Assembly (NCBI GenBank): GCA_050949825.1
Contig: JBMNGL010000018.1
Coordinates: forward strand, 1 to 64,000
Direction of reading: 5' to 3'
From: DTU019 sp050949825
GTDB taxonomy: Bacteria > Bacillota > Syntrophomonadia > Syntrophomonadales > Syntrophomonadaceae
Length of the DNA: 64,000 nucleotides
The notes beneath the pieces were generated by a model, which did not search any database, was not told the origin of the DNA, and worked only from the letters and a program-made list of their open reading frames with translations. The position numbers and the translations under genes were made by a program. Shown here one piece after another: positions 36,479-44,886 of the stretch. Within the stretch, counting starts at the first letter, position 1. Every line of letters starts with the position of its first letter.

Positions 36479-38530
36479 TCAGCGCAGGGTGGCCTGCAAA
36501 CGAGTTTGCAGGCTGTGGCGGATGGCGTCCATTTGCCCGTTTACCTCGGCATCGGTCAAGGTGCGTTCATAGGATTGGAAGGTCAGGCGGAAGGCCAGGC
36601 TCTTATAGCCGACCGGAACCTGCTCACCTTCATAAACATCGAAAAGGGTTACCTTTTCCAGCCATTCTCCCGCTGCAGCCTTAATCACTTGCACCGTTTC
36701 GGCCACTGCTTTGGACTGCTCCAAAACCAGGGCCAGGTCTCGTTCCACAGCAGGATACCTCGGGATTTCCCGGGCTTGAATGCGCCGGTCGCATAAGCTG
36801 TACAGTTTATCCAGATCAACTTCCAGGGCACAGGCCCGCTCTTTAATATCGTAAGCCTCCAGAACCCGGGGGTGAATCTCACCAATGGCGCCAATCTCCT
36901 CTCCACTGCAGTTTATGGCCGCAGTGCGCCCGGGATGATAGCCGGGAAGCATCGCTGCGGTAAATGTGCAGTCCGGGCAGCCGATTTCATCCAGAAGGAT
37001 TTCCACCATGCCTTTAAGATAGTAATAATCCATGTCCAGGCCGGATTTCATCCAGTTGTTCTCGCTGCGCCCGCATACAATGGCCCCTAGTTTAAGATTT
37101 TCGCGGGGCAGCTTCTCACTGCCGGGGAAAAACACCGTGCCCATTTCGAAAAAGGACAGGTTAAGGTTTCTCCGGGCCAAATTGGTGCTCAGGCTCTTTA
37201 AGAGACCGGGCAGCAGCAGGGTGCGCATCACACTCTGCTCTTCGGAGAGCGGGTTGGCAATCCTTACGGTATTGCGCCAGGGGCTGTCGGTTGGCAGCAT
37301 GATGTGCTCAAAAACCGCCGGGTTGATGAAACTATAATTAATAACCTCGTTAAAATAGCGGGACATTATGTCATTGACCTGGCTGCGGAATTGCTGATAT
37401 GGGTTCAAGCCGCCGCGGCTGGCATCCCGGGAGAGGCTGCTGGGGATATTGTCATAGCCATAGAGCCGGGCAATTTCTTCAATCAGATCGGCTTCTATGG
37501 TCAGGTCGACCCGGTAGCTGGGGATATGCACCAGCAGATGCCCCTTCTTGGCTTCATAGGGGAAGCCCAGCCGTCTTAAATATTCCTTAATAATGTCGGC
37601 GCCGATCTCGGTTCCCAGCAGCTTGTTGAGCTGTGCAGGCCGCAGTCTGATTTCAACCGGTTTTACCACCTGTGGGTAGCAATCACAAATACCCCGAACC
37701 ACTTCACCTTCGGCCAGGTCTTGTAAAAGCTGGGCAGCCCGGTTAATGGCATAGATCACCCCATTGATATCCAGTCCCTTTTCAAAGCGCATTGAAGACT
37801 CGCTGCGCAAGGCCAATTTCCGAGAGGTTTTGCGTATATTGGTGCCCAGGAAGTTGGCTGATTCCAGCAAAACATCGCAGGTATCCTCATTGATTTCGGT
37901 GTTCAACCCGCCCATTACCCCGGCCAGGGCCACCGGTTTCTCACCATCGGTGATGACCAGCATATTGCTGTCCAAATACCGCTTTACTCCATCCAGGGTG
38001 GTAAGCGGCTCGCCTGCTTTTGCCGGACGCACTACGATCTGCGGCTGTTTGCCCAAAAGGGCATAATCAAAAGCGTGCAGGGGCTGATTGCTTTCCAGCA
38101 TCACATAATTGGTGATATCTACAATATTATTGATAGGACGAATTCCCGAGCTGAGCAGGGCCTCCTGCATCCACTGCGGCGATGGTTTGACAACACAATT
38201 CTTCACCAGACGGGCGGTGTAGCGCGGACACATTACAGGGTCTTCGATTTCCACCGCAATATAATCATGGATGTCCTCGCTGTTTTCCCTAAGCTTTATC
38301 TCCGGCACCTTGATGGGCTGACCGGTTAAGGCGGACACCTCCCGGGCTAGATTGATCAAGCCCAGGCAATCCCCGCGGTTGGGGGTTAAATCCAGATCCA
38401 TGATCACATCGCTGCCACAATCCTCAAGGCCTTCCACCAGGATTCCTGCCATGGAGAGGCGGTGGGCCAACACTTCAGGGGTTTCTTCAATGTGAATATA
38501 TTGTTTGAGCCAGTTTAACGATACTCCCAT
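36479..38530 (-). CDS. pheT: Phenylalanine-tRNA ligase beta subunit, short form lacking the tRNA-binding OB domain
   Basis: A 683-residue subunit; the usual bacterial form is about 790-805. After the N-terminal strand (MGVSLNWLKQYIHI ... MAGILVEGLE) the sequence runs directly to MDLDLTPNRGDCLG, skipping the ~110-residue EMAPII-like OB fold present in most bacterial PheT. B3/B4 editing domain (PNRGDCLGLINLAREVSAL, NIVDITNYVMLESNQPLHAFD), B5, the catalytic-like core and the C-terminal anticodon-binding FDX-ACB domain (IPRYPAVERDLALVL ... SYERTLTDAEVNGQMDAI) are present. It follows pheS by 11 bp and shares its T-box. Confidence 0.93.
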   Translation of the reverse strand: MGVSLNWLKQYIHIEETPEVLAHRLSMAGILVEGLEDCGSDVIMDLDLTPNRGDCLGLINLAREVSALTGQPIKVPEIKLRENSEDIHDYIAVEIEDPVMCPRYTARLVKNCVVKPSPQWMQEALLSSGIRPINNIVDITNYVMLESNQPLHAFDYALLGKQPQIVVRPAKAGEPLTTLDGVKRYLDSNMLVITDGEKPVALAGVMGGLNTEINEDTCDVLLESANFLGTNIRKTSRKLALRSESSMRFEKGLDINGVIYAINRAAQLLQDLAEGEVVRGICDCYPQVVKPVEIRLRPAQLNKLLGTEIGADIIKEYLRRLGFPYEAKKGHLLVHIPSYRVDLTIEADLIEEIARLYGYDNIPSSLSRDASRGGLNPYQQFRSQVNDIMSRYFNEVINYSFINPAVFEHIMLPTDSPWRNTVRIANPLSEEQSVMRTLLLPGLLKSLSTNLARRNLNLSFFEMGTVFFPGSEKLPRENLKLGAIVCGRSENNWMKSGLDMDYYYLKGMVEILLDEIGCPDCTFTAAMLPGYHPGRTAAINCSGEEIGAIGEIHPRVLEAYDIKERACALEVDLDKLYSLCDRRIQAREIPRYPAVERDLALVLEQSKAVAETVQVIKAAAGEWLEKVTLFDVYEGEQVPVGYKSLAFRLTFQSYERTLTDAEVNGQMDAIRHSLQTRLQATLR

Positions 38531-38541
38531 CCTCTCACCTC

Positions 38542-39564
38542 CTAAAATTGACGCAGGAATCTCTGATCATTATCAAAGAACAAGCGCAGGTCATTGATGC
38601 TGTATTTTAACATGGCGATGCGCTCCACTCCCATGCCAAAGGCAAAGCCGGTGACCTGTTCAGGGTCATAGCCGCCATAACGGAGCACATTGGGGTGAAC
38701 CATCCCCGAGCCCAGGATTTCCAGCCAGCCGGTCTGTGAGCACACCCGGCAGCCAGTACCCCCGCATATCACACAGGAAATGTCCATTTCCGCGCTGGGC
38801 TCCGTAAAAGGAAAGAAGCTGGGGCGAAAGCGCACCTTCACACTGTAGCCGAACATCTCCTGCGCAAAGAGCATTAAAGTGCCCTTTAAATCAGCAAAGG
38901 TAATCTGCCTGTCAATCAGCAGCCCTTCCACCTGCTGGAACATCGGGGAATGGGTGGCGTCATCATCCTTGCGGTAGACCTTGCCCGGCACCACGATTTT
39001 TACCGGCAGGCCGGGGGCCATCTTTTCCATAGTCCGCACCTGCACCGGTGAGGTATGGGTGCGCAGCAAGACGTCTTCATCTATATAGAAGGAATCCTGC
39101 ATATCGCGGGCGGAGTGATCTTTGGGAACATTAAGGGCTTCGAAGTTATAGTAGTCCAGTTCAATCTCCGGCCCTTCGGCGACACTGAAGCCCATCCCGA
39201 TAAATATCTGCACAATCTCGGCATTGATCCTGGTGAGCGGATGTTTGCTGCCCCGCGGGAAAGGCACCCCGGGCAAAGTCACATCAATAGTCTCCTCCTG
39301 CAGACGTTTTTCGAGCAGAGAACCTTGCAGTTGCACGGCCCGGTTCTGAATGAACTGTTCCAGTTGGGCTTTAACTTCATTGGCCCGTTTCCCCACCTGG
39401 GCACGCTCTTCGCCGCTCAGGTCCTTTAATCCCCGCAATAAAAGTGTTATGGTGCCTTTACGTCCCAGTGTCTGGACCTTGAGTTTGTTTAAGGCTTCCA
39501 GATCCGCTGCAGCCGCCAGGGCTGCTTCAGCCTGTTGGGACATCTTCTCCAGTTTTTCCAGCAT
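38542..39564 (-). CDS. pheS: Phenylalanine-tRNA ligase alpha subunit
   Basis: A 340-residue class II catalytic subunit. An N-terminal coiled coil precedes motif 1 (HPLTRINAEIVQIFIGMGF), motif 2 (FRPSFFPFTEPSAEMDISC) and motif 3 (GFAFGMGVERIAML). CVICGGTGCRVC carries four cysteines, a small zinc-site-like cluster in the motif-2 loop seen in some PheS. Together with PheT it forms the (alpha-beta)2 enzyme that charges tRNA-Phe. Expression is under the T-box immediately upstream. Confidence 0.95.
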   Translation of the reverse strand: MLEKLEKMSQQAEAALAAAADLEALNKLKVQTLGRKGTITLLLRGLKDLSGEERAQVGKRANEVKAQLEQFIQNRAVQLQGSLLEKRLQEETIDVTLPGVPFPRGSKHPLTRINAEIVQIFIGMGFSVAEGPEIELDYYNFEALNVPKDHSARDMQDSFYIDEDVLLRTHTSPVQVRTMEKMAPGLPVKIVVPGKVYRKDDDATHSPMFQQVEGLLIDRQITFADLKGTLMLFAQEMFGYSVKVRFRPSFFPFTEPSAEMDISCVICGGTGCRVCSQTGWLEILGSGMVHPNVLRYGGYDPEQVTGFAFGMGVERIAMLKYSINDLRLFFDNDQRFLRQF

Positions 39565-39591
39565 ATACGATTAATCGCCTCCTCCAGAAAA

Positions 39592-39850
39592 TAAAAAAGC
39601 CTCGTCCAAGGGACGAAAGCTCTGTTCCGCGGTACCACCCAAATTAGCCAGGGCAACCACCCTAACCCACTTGTCTGCCTGTAACGGGGCATCCCGGTAG
39701 AACCTACTCGTTTCATTTCAGTTCACAACTCCCAGGTGAATTCACTTACCTTTCCCCCAGGCCCGGCTCTCAATCACCGACCGGGCCTCCCTGTCGGGTT
39801 TATGGGTACGCTACTTGTCCTGATCATCGTCGATTTATTGTGTTACCATC
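39592..39850 (-). ncRNA. T-box leader (tRNA-Phe responsive) of pheST
   Basis: Reverse strand carries the T-box bulge GGTGGTACCGCGG (39640-39628), then the terminator CTTTCGTCC / GGACGAGGC followed by TTTTTT (39620-39592). The antiterminator competes through the conserved TGG. Stem I has GTGAATTCACC with specifier TTC (39740-39738), a phenylalanine codon. Uncharged tRNA-Phe should prevent termination. Confidence 0.92.
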
Positions 39851-39852
39851 AT

Positions 39853-39880
39853 CTTATACAAGAGGTAATATACAATGCAA
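39853..39880 (-). promoter_or_regulatory. Probable promoter of the pheST T-box operon
   Basis: Minus strand TTGCAT (39880-39875), 16-bp spacer, TATAAG (39858-39853), just before the leader. Confidence 0.55.
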
Positions 39881-40013
39881 CCTGACACCTCAAAAAGATG
39901 CCACAGATCGTCAGCTTGCGTCATCACTAACCCTTCACCCCTCTTTGTTAAAAGCTAGGGCCCAACTAGAGCCATTATATCATAACAATTGGGGTTAAAC
40001 AAAGCTATGGCCA

Positions 40014-40835
40014 TCAAAAACGGCATTGCCAACTCTGGCATAAAATGATACCACAGGCCACCGCTGCGTTGAGCGAATCGACCCCGGCTCTGCCAGGAAT
40101 GGCCACCATGACATCACAGCAGGCAAAGACCGCCGGGCTCAATCCCCGGGCCTCGCTGCCAATCACAATGGCCAGCGCTCCCCTGTAGTCAGCCTCATAT
40201 ACTGAAATGGCGCCTGATGCGGCGGTGCCATACAAGCGGTAGCCGCCGGCCTTCAAGTCCTGCAGTTGCTGCACTGTAACGCCCTCCACCACGGGCACAT
40301 GCAAGCTCCCCCCCATAGCACTGCGCACCACCTTGGGATTAAAGGGGTCCACTGCGCCGACGGTCATTAAAATGGCATCGACCGCAAACCCCCAGGCGGT
40401 TCTTATAATGGTGCCCACATTGCCGGGATCGCTGAGCTGATCCAGAATAAGCAGCAAACCGCCTGGTTTAACCACCTCTTCCAGGGTATACTGCGGTTTT
40501 GGCATTACGGCTACCATGCCCTGCGGGCTTTCAGTTGAACTGATCTGTTTCATAATGCGGGATTCAAGCACATACCAGGGCAGGGCGGCATGCTCTGCTA
40601 TGAAGGTCCGGTATTGCTCCTGCCGCTCCTGATCCACCAGCAAATAAACCGGCTGCTGCCCACTATGCAAGGCTTCTTTTACCAGGTGCAGGCCGTCCAG
40701 CATATACATCCCGGTTTCATTACGATATTTCTTTTGTTTGAGCCGGGTTATTGCTTTAACCAGCGGATTGTCTTTGGAAGTTATTATTTTCAGGCAAATG
40801 TCTCCTTTCCCGGCCGGTAAAAGGGGGCATAACAA
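40014..40835 (-). CDS. TrmH/SpoU-family RNA 2'-O-methyltransferase
   Basis: A 273-residue protein as drawn. It has an N-terminal substrate-binding domain (MYMLDGLHLVKEAL) and a SPOUT knot domain with motif 1 LDQLSDPGNVGTIIRTA, motif 2 VIGSEARGLSP and motif 3 IPGRAGVDSLNAAVA. It methylates a ribose in rRNA or tRNA; the target is unknown (RlmB-like group). Start is uncertain: ATG 40835 has no ribosome site, whereas AAAGGAG lies 8 nt before an in-frame CTG at 40793, which would give KIITSKDNPLVKAI as the usual family N-terminus. It is between rplT and the pheST leader. Confidence 0.88.
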   Translation of the reverse strand: MLCPLLPAGKGDICLKIITSKDNPLVKAITRLKQKKYRNETGMYMLDGLHLVKEALHSGQQPVYLLVDQERQEQYRTFIAEHAALPWYVLESRIMKQISSTESPQGMVAVMPKPQYTLEEVVKPGGLLLILDQLSDPGNVGTIIRTAWGFAVDAILMTVGAVDPFNPKVVRSAMGGSLHVPVVEGVTVQQLQDLKAGGYRLYGTAASGAISVYEADYRGALAIVIGSEARGLSPAVFACCDVMVAIPGRAGVDSLNAAVACGIILCQSWQCRF

Positions 40836-40941
40836 GAGCGGAACGCTGAGGACAGCGTTCCCTGCACAATCTATACTTCGATCCTGGTTTAGAACATCCT
40901 CGGCGATGTTTAGCTCAGGTCTCTATGTTTACTAAGCCTTC

Positions 40942-41295
40942 CTACAGGTTTCGCTTGGCCACCTGGGTCAAGGCGGTGAAGCCCTGCGGGTCGCTGATAG
41001 CCAGCTCAGCTAAGAGCTTGCGGTTAATATCCACTCCAGCCACCTTTAAACCATGCACCAGACGGCTGTAGGAAAGGCCATTGTTCCGAGCCGCAGCATT
41101 GATGCGCGCAATCCATAGTCTGCGAAAATCACGCTTTTTCAGACGACGATGAATGTATGCGTACTGGCCGGATTTCATAACCTGTTCATTGGCAACGCGA
41201 TACAGCTTGGATTTACCGCCTCTATATCCTTTAGCCAGCTTCAAAATCTTTTTATGACGATGGTGTGTAGTAACACCACGTTTAACTCTCGGCAT
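40942..41295 (-). CDS. rplT: 50S ribosomal protein L20
   Basis: A 117-residue protein: MPRVKRGVTTHHRHKKILKL at the N-terminus, GYRGGKSKLYRVANEQVMKS, and the globular domain with RDFRRLWIARINAAARNNGL. It binds 23S rRNA early in 50S assembly and, in Bacillota, represses infC-rpmI-rplT through the leader RNA. 22 bp after rpmI. A GGAACGCTG/CAGCGTTCC hairpin (40840-40861) lies downstream without a T-run. Confidence 0.97.
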   Translation of the reverse strand: MPRVKRGVTTHHRHKKILKLAKGYRGGKSKLYRVANEQVMKSGQYAYIHRRLKKRDFRRLWIARINAAARNNGLSYSRLVHGLKVAGVDINRKLLAELAISDPQGFTALTQVAKRNL

Positions 41296-41317
41296 TTCTT
41301 ACTACCTCCCGTACTTG

Positions 41318-41509
41318 TTATGGAATCAATTTGGCGATCCTGGCGGTTTCGGCTTTGCTTACCAGGCCGGGTTTGCGCAATCTGCGTTTCCTCTTCGCAC
41401 TCTTGTCCCCCAGCAAATGGCTGGCAAAGGCTTTGGAGCGTTTTATTTTACCACTACCGGTTTTCTTGAATCGTTTGGCAGCTCCCCGGTGGGTTTTCAT
41501 CTTGGGCAT
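41318..41509 (-). CDS. rpmI: 50S ribosomal protein L35
   Basis: A 63-residue basic protein (MPKMKTHRGAAKRFKKTGSG ... LGDKSAKRKRRLRKPGLV). Typical length. Its ATG follows directly after the infC TAA stop (TAAATG), so it is translated by coupling. Confidence 0.97.
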   Translation of the reverse strand: MPKMKTHRGAAKRFKKTGSGKIKRSKAFASHLLGDKSAKRKRRLRKPGLVSKAETARIAKLIP

Positions 41510-42043
41510 TTATGCGTCCTCCTTTTTGTCGTTATCTACTCGGGGCACAAATATGGTGGTCATATTTCTTCCTTCCACTTTGGGAGTCCTTTCAACCGTT
41601 GATATATCGGCCAAATCTTCAGCAAGTTTGATGCAGAGTCGCTCGCCTAGCTCCGGGTGGGTAATTTGCCTTCCTTTGAACATGATGGTCAACTTGACCT
41701 TGTCGCCGGCCAAGAGAAATTTCCTGGCGTTCTTGGCCTTGGTCAAAAAATCATGATCCTCAATGTTAGGCCTCATCTTAACTTCTTTTACAGAAATGAT
41801 CTTCTGTTTCTTGCGTGCTTCCTTATCGCGCTTGTTCTGCTCGAATTTGAACTTACCGTAATCCATGAAACGGCACACGGGCGGCTTGGCCGACGGCGCC
41901 ACCTCAACCAGGTCCTGGTTTTTCTGCAGCGACATCTCCAGGGCTTCACGGATAGGTACAATCCCCAATTGCTCTCCGGTTTCACTGATGAGCCTAACTT
42001 CCTTGGCCCGGATTTCCTCGTTAACTCTCCAATCCTTACTGAT
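41510..42043 (-). CDS. infC: Translation initiation factor IF-3 (probable ATC start)
   Basis: A 177-residue factor that binds the 30S subunit and checks initiation codons. The N-terminal domain (WRVNEEIRAKEVRLISETGE), the linker and the C-terminal domain (MRPNIEDHDFLTKAKNARKF) are complete. A much longer ATG-started frame exists, but it runs through the leader RNA. GGAGGTGA lies 7 nt before an in-frame ATC at 42043, giving (M)SKDWRVNEEI, the expected N-terminus. IF-3 genes commonly use rare starts (AUU/AUC) for autoregulation, so ATC is chosen. First gene of infC-rpmI-rplT. Confidence 0.92.
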   Translation of the reverse strand: MSKDWRVNEEIRAKEVRLISETGEQLGIVPIREALEMSLQKNQDLVEVAPSAKPPVCRFMDYGKFKFEQNKRDKEARKKQKIISVKEVKMRPNIEDHDFLTKAKNARKFLLAGDKVKLTIMFKGRQITHPELGERLCIKLAEDLADISTVERTPKVEGRNMTTIFVPRVDNDKKEDA

Positions 42044-42060
42044 AAGAAATTCACCTCCAC

Positions 42061-42200
42061 AAAAATATAAAGCGAGCAGCAAGGCTCGCTTCTTATACGC
42101 ATGGCTGGTTGGCCCTAAAGGCTTCCAAACAGGCCATATTGAATCGTATAATACCTTACGAACCGTAGTAGTAAGGTGAGAAGCTAAGCTCCTGCTTGAT
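42061..42200 (-). ncRNA. L20-type leader of infC-rpmI-rplT
   Basis: The ~140-nt leader has the pattern of Firmicute L20 leaders: a run CUCACCUUACUAC, paired regions around GGCCUGUUUGGAAGCC, and a terminal stem AGCGAGC / GCTCGCT (42090-42071) followed by TTATATTTTT. L20 binding should favour this terminator. Confidence 0.75.
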
Positions 42201-42242
42201 ACGAAAAAAATTATATCACATCCAATTATGGTCTGCAAGGAA

Positions 42243-44153
42243 CTATCTGATAACTTTTCCCTCAATTTCTTGCTTCAAAGCCTTGATAAAATCCGCCAGC
42301 CCCTGGCTGCCCAGGTCGCCTTCTTTGCGGTGGCGCACTGCAACCGCCTGTGCTTCTACCTCTTTATCCCCCACCACCAGGAGGTAAGGAATCTTTTGCA
42401 GCTGCCCTTCGCGAATCTTGTAGCCGGTCTTTTCACTGCGCAGATCAGCTTCCGCACGCAGGCCGGCTTCCTTTAGCCGGGCTAAAACCTGGTTGGCATA
42501 GTCGTGATGCCGGTCCGTGATAGGCAGCACCCGAACCTGCACCGGCGCCAGCCAGGCCGGAAAAGCACCGGCGAAATGCTCGGTGATTATGCCGATAAAA
42601 CGCTCAATGCTGCCGTAAATAACGCGGTGAATCATCACCGGGCGGTGCCGCTCCCCATCCTCCCCGATGTAGGTGAGATCAAAGCGCTCCGGCATCTGGA
42701 AGTCCAACTGTATGGTGCCGCACTGCCAGGTTCTGTCCAGGGAATCTCTTAAATGAAAATCTATCTTGGGTCCATAAAAGGCGCCGTCACCGGGATTGAT
42801 CTTGTAGTCCATGCCCTTTTCCTGCAAGGCCTGCTCCAGGGCCGCAGTGGCGATTTCCCATATTTCATCGGACCCCATGGCCTTCTCGGGCTTGGTGGAC
42901 AATTCCACATGATATGGAAAGCCAAACAACCCGTAGAAGCGGTCAATCAGGTTGATGACGCCTTTAATCTCATCGATAATCTGCTCCGGCAACATAAAGA
43001 TGTGCGCATCATCCTGGGTAAAGGCCCGCACCCGCATAAGTCCGTGCAATACTCCGGATAATTCGTGGCGGTGCACCAGGCCCATTTCACCCATCCGCAG
43101 GGGAAATTCCTTGTAGCTATGCAGGTTCTGTTTATAGGCCAGGAGGCCACCCGGGCAATTCATGGGCTTGACCGCGTAGTCTTCATCATCAATTTTGGTG
43201 AAATACATGTTTTCTTTATAATGATCCCAATGCCCGGAGCGGTGCCACAGGTCTACATTAAGGATAATGGGGGTGCGGATTTCATGATAGCCAGCCAGGT
43301 GATGCTCCTGGCGCCAGAAGTTCTCCAACTCATTTCTTATAATCATTCCCTTCGGCAGGAACAAGGGGAAACCTGGTCCTTCATCAACTACCACAAACAG
43401 CCCCAATTCCCGTCCCAATTTGCGATGGTCACGTTTTTTGGCTTCCTCCAACTTGTGCAGATAATCATCCAACAGCGCTTTCTTGGGGAAGGAGGTGGCA
43501 TAGATGCGCTGCAGCATGGGGTTGGCCTCACTGCCGCGCCAGTAAGCCCCGGCCAGGCTCATCAGCTTGACCGCCTTAATGCGCCCGGTGGAAGGCACAT
43601 GCGGCCCGGCGCAAAGGTCCACAAATTCACCCTGCTGATAGAGGCTGATCAAAGCATCCTCAGGCAAATCTTCAATCAACTCTACCTTATACTCCTCACC
43701 CTGTTCCTTAAAGAATTGAATAGCTTCATCCCGGGGCATCTCCTGGCGAATGATAGGATAATCAGCCTTGATGATCCTGTTCATCTCCGCTTCAATGGCG
43801 CTGAAGTCCTCGGGGGTGAAGGTATGAGTACTGTCAAAATCATAATAAAAGCCCTTGTCAATAGCCGGGCCGATGGCCAGCCGGGTGTCCGGCCAGAGCC
43901 GCTTGACCGCCTGTGCCATGATATGGGAAGAGCTGTGCCGATACACATCCTGCCCGCCCGGATCATCAAAACCGAGCAGTTCCAGGGTCCCGTCTTCATT
44001 CAGGGGCTGATTCAAGTCTGCCAGTTTGCCGTTGAAACGGGCCACCAGTGATTCCTTGGCCAGCTTTTTGCTAATACCTTCAGTTGCCTGCAAAAGGGTG
44101 GTTCCTTCTGGGAACTGCCGTTCACTGCCGTCTTTTAGTTGAACTGATACCAT
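42243..44153 (-). CDS. thrS: Threonine-tRNA ligase
   Basis: A 636-residue class II synthetase. TGS domain at residues 1-62 (MVSVQLKDGSERQFPEG), editing domain with HSSSHIMAQAVKRLWPD and LCAGPHVPSTGRIK, catalytic core with the zinc Cys in NCPGGLLAYK, the HRHELSGVLHGLMRVRAFTQ region, GPKIDFHLRDSL and motif 3 HRVIYGSIERFIG, and the C-terminal anticodon domain. Length and domains are normal. No T-box precedes it; the DUF445 gene ends 29 bp upstream, so they may share a transcript. Confidence 0.96.
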   Translation of the reverse strand: MVSVQLKDGSERQFPEGTTLLQATEGISKKLAKESLVARFNGKLADLNQPLNEDGTLELLGFDDPGGQDVYRHSSSHIMAQAVKRLWPDTRLAIGPAIDKGFYYDFDSTHTFTPEDFSAIEAEMNRIIKADYPIIRQEMPRDEAIQFFKEQGEEYKVELIEDLPEDALISLYQQGEFVDLCAGPHVPSTGRIKAVKLMSLAGAYWRGSEANPMLQRIYATSFPKKALLDDYLHKLEEAKKRDHRKLGRELGLFVVVDEGPGFPLFLPKGMIIRNELENFWRQEHHLAGYHEIRTPIILNVDLWHRSGHWDHYKENMYFTKIDDEDYAVKPMNCPGGLLAYKQNLHSYKEFPLRMGEMGLVHRHELSGVLHGLMRVRAFTQDDAHIFMLPEQIIDEIKGVINLIDRFYGLFGFPYHVELSTKPEKAMGSDEIWEIATAALEQALQEKGMDYKINPGDGAFYGPKIDFHLRDSLDRTWQCGTIQLDFQMPERFDLTYIGEDGERHRPVMIHRVIYGSIERFIGIITEHFAGAFPAWLAPVQVRVLPITDRHHDYANQVLARLKEAGLRAEADLRSEKTGYKIREGQLQKIPYLLVVGDKEVEAQAVAVRHRKEGDLGSQGLADFIKALKQEIEGKVIR

Positions 44154-44182
44154 CTTTGAATACCTCCTGCCTGCAAAGCGGT

Positions 44183-44779
44183 TTAGCGTGGAAACAGTAA
44201 AATAATGGCCACCTGTATAAGTCCCAGCAGGAACCCCAGGATGCCACCCAGTATCTCAATGAACCTCAGTTCGGTGCTGGAAACCTGGCGAATCATCTTT
44301 TCCAGCTCATTGAGGTCAAAACCGTTGATCTTATCTTCTACCATCTGCCGCACACTGAGCTGTGTGGTAACTGATTCACGGCCGCTCTTGATAGCCTTGT
44401 GGATGATCTGATCCGCTTCCTGGCGCACGATTTTCTCCAGGTTGTCCTCAATTAAACGATACAGCTTGTCCGGGACAATGCGCAGCAACGTTTTACGCAG
44501 GCGCACCTTTAAGGCCTGCACCACTTCAGTCAAAATGCGGCGACGTACTTCCGGGGTATCTACGCTGTCAAATAGATCATCCAGGGACAGCAACCGTTCT
44601 TCAATCAGTTCTCCGATACTGCTGGCGATTTCCCGCTGCCGCTTGGGGAGCAGGCCTTGAAGTTCAAAGAAAATCAATCTGATTGGCTGTTGCGGCCGGA
44701 AAAGCATCTTGATCGCAAAAACATTGGTAATATAACCGATCAAGGCGCCGATCACAGGTATGGCGAATAACTGCAACAC
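44183..44779 (-). CDS. DUF445 membrane protein (YheB-like)
   Basis: A 198-residue protein with one membrane segment at each end (about residues 4-22 and 178-195) and a long helical middle. The N-terminal IGYITNVFAIKMLFRPQQP and GLLPKRQREIASSIG are DUF445 hallmarks. The family is common in Bacillota; function unknown. It lies between ytxC and thrS on the same strand. Confidence 0.88.
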   Translation of the reverse strand: MLQLFAIPVIGALIGYITNVFAIKMLFRPQQPIRLIFFELQGLLPKRQREIASSIGELIEERLLSLDDLFDSVDTPEVRRRILTEVVQALKVRLRKTLLRIVPDKLYRLIEDNLEKIVRQEADQIIHKAIKSGRESVTTQLSVRQMVEDKINGFDLNELEKMIRQVSSTELRFIEILGGILGFLLGLIQVAIILLFPR

Positions 44780-44886
44780 GGATAGGCCACCTTACTTTTT
44801 TACAAATATAGCAGATTTCACAGTCCGTAGCAATAAAGAGGAATTAGAGTGGAGAGGGCAGCAGGACAAAGCGGGACAGCCCTTCA

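Noticed and set aside
43065..44051. 328-codon plus-strand ORF
   Set aside because: Antisense of thrS, no ribosome site or domain; it reflects codon bias of the real gene.
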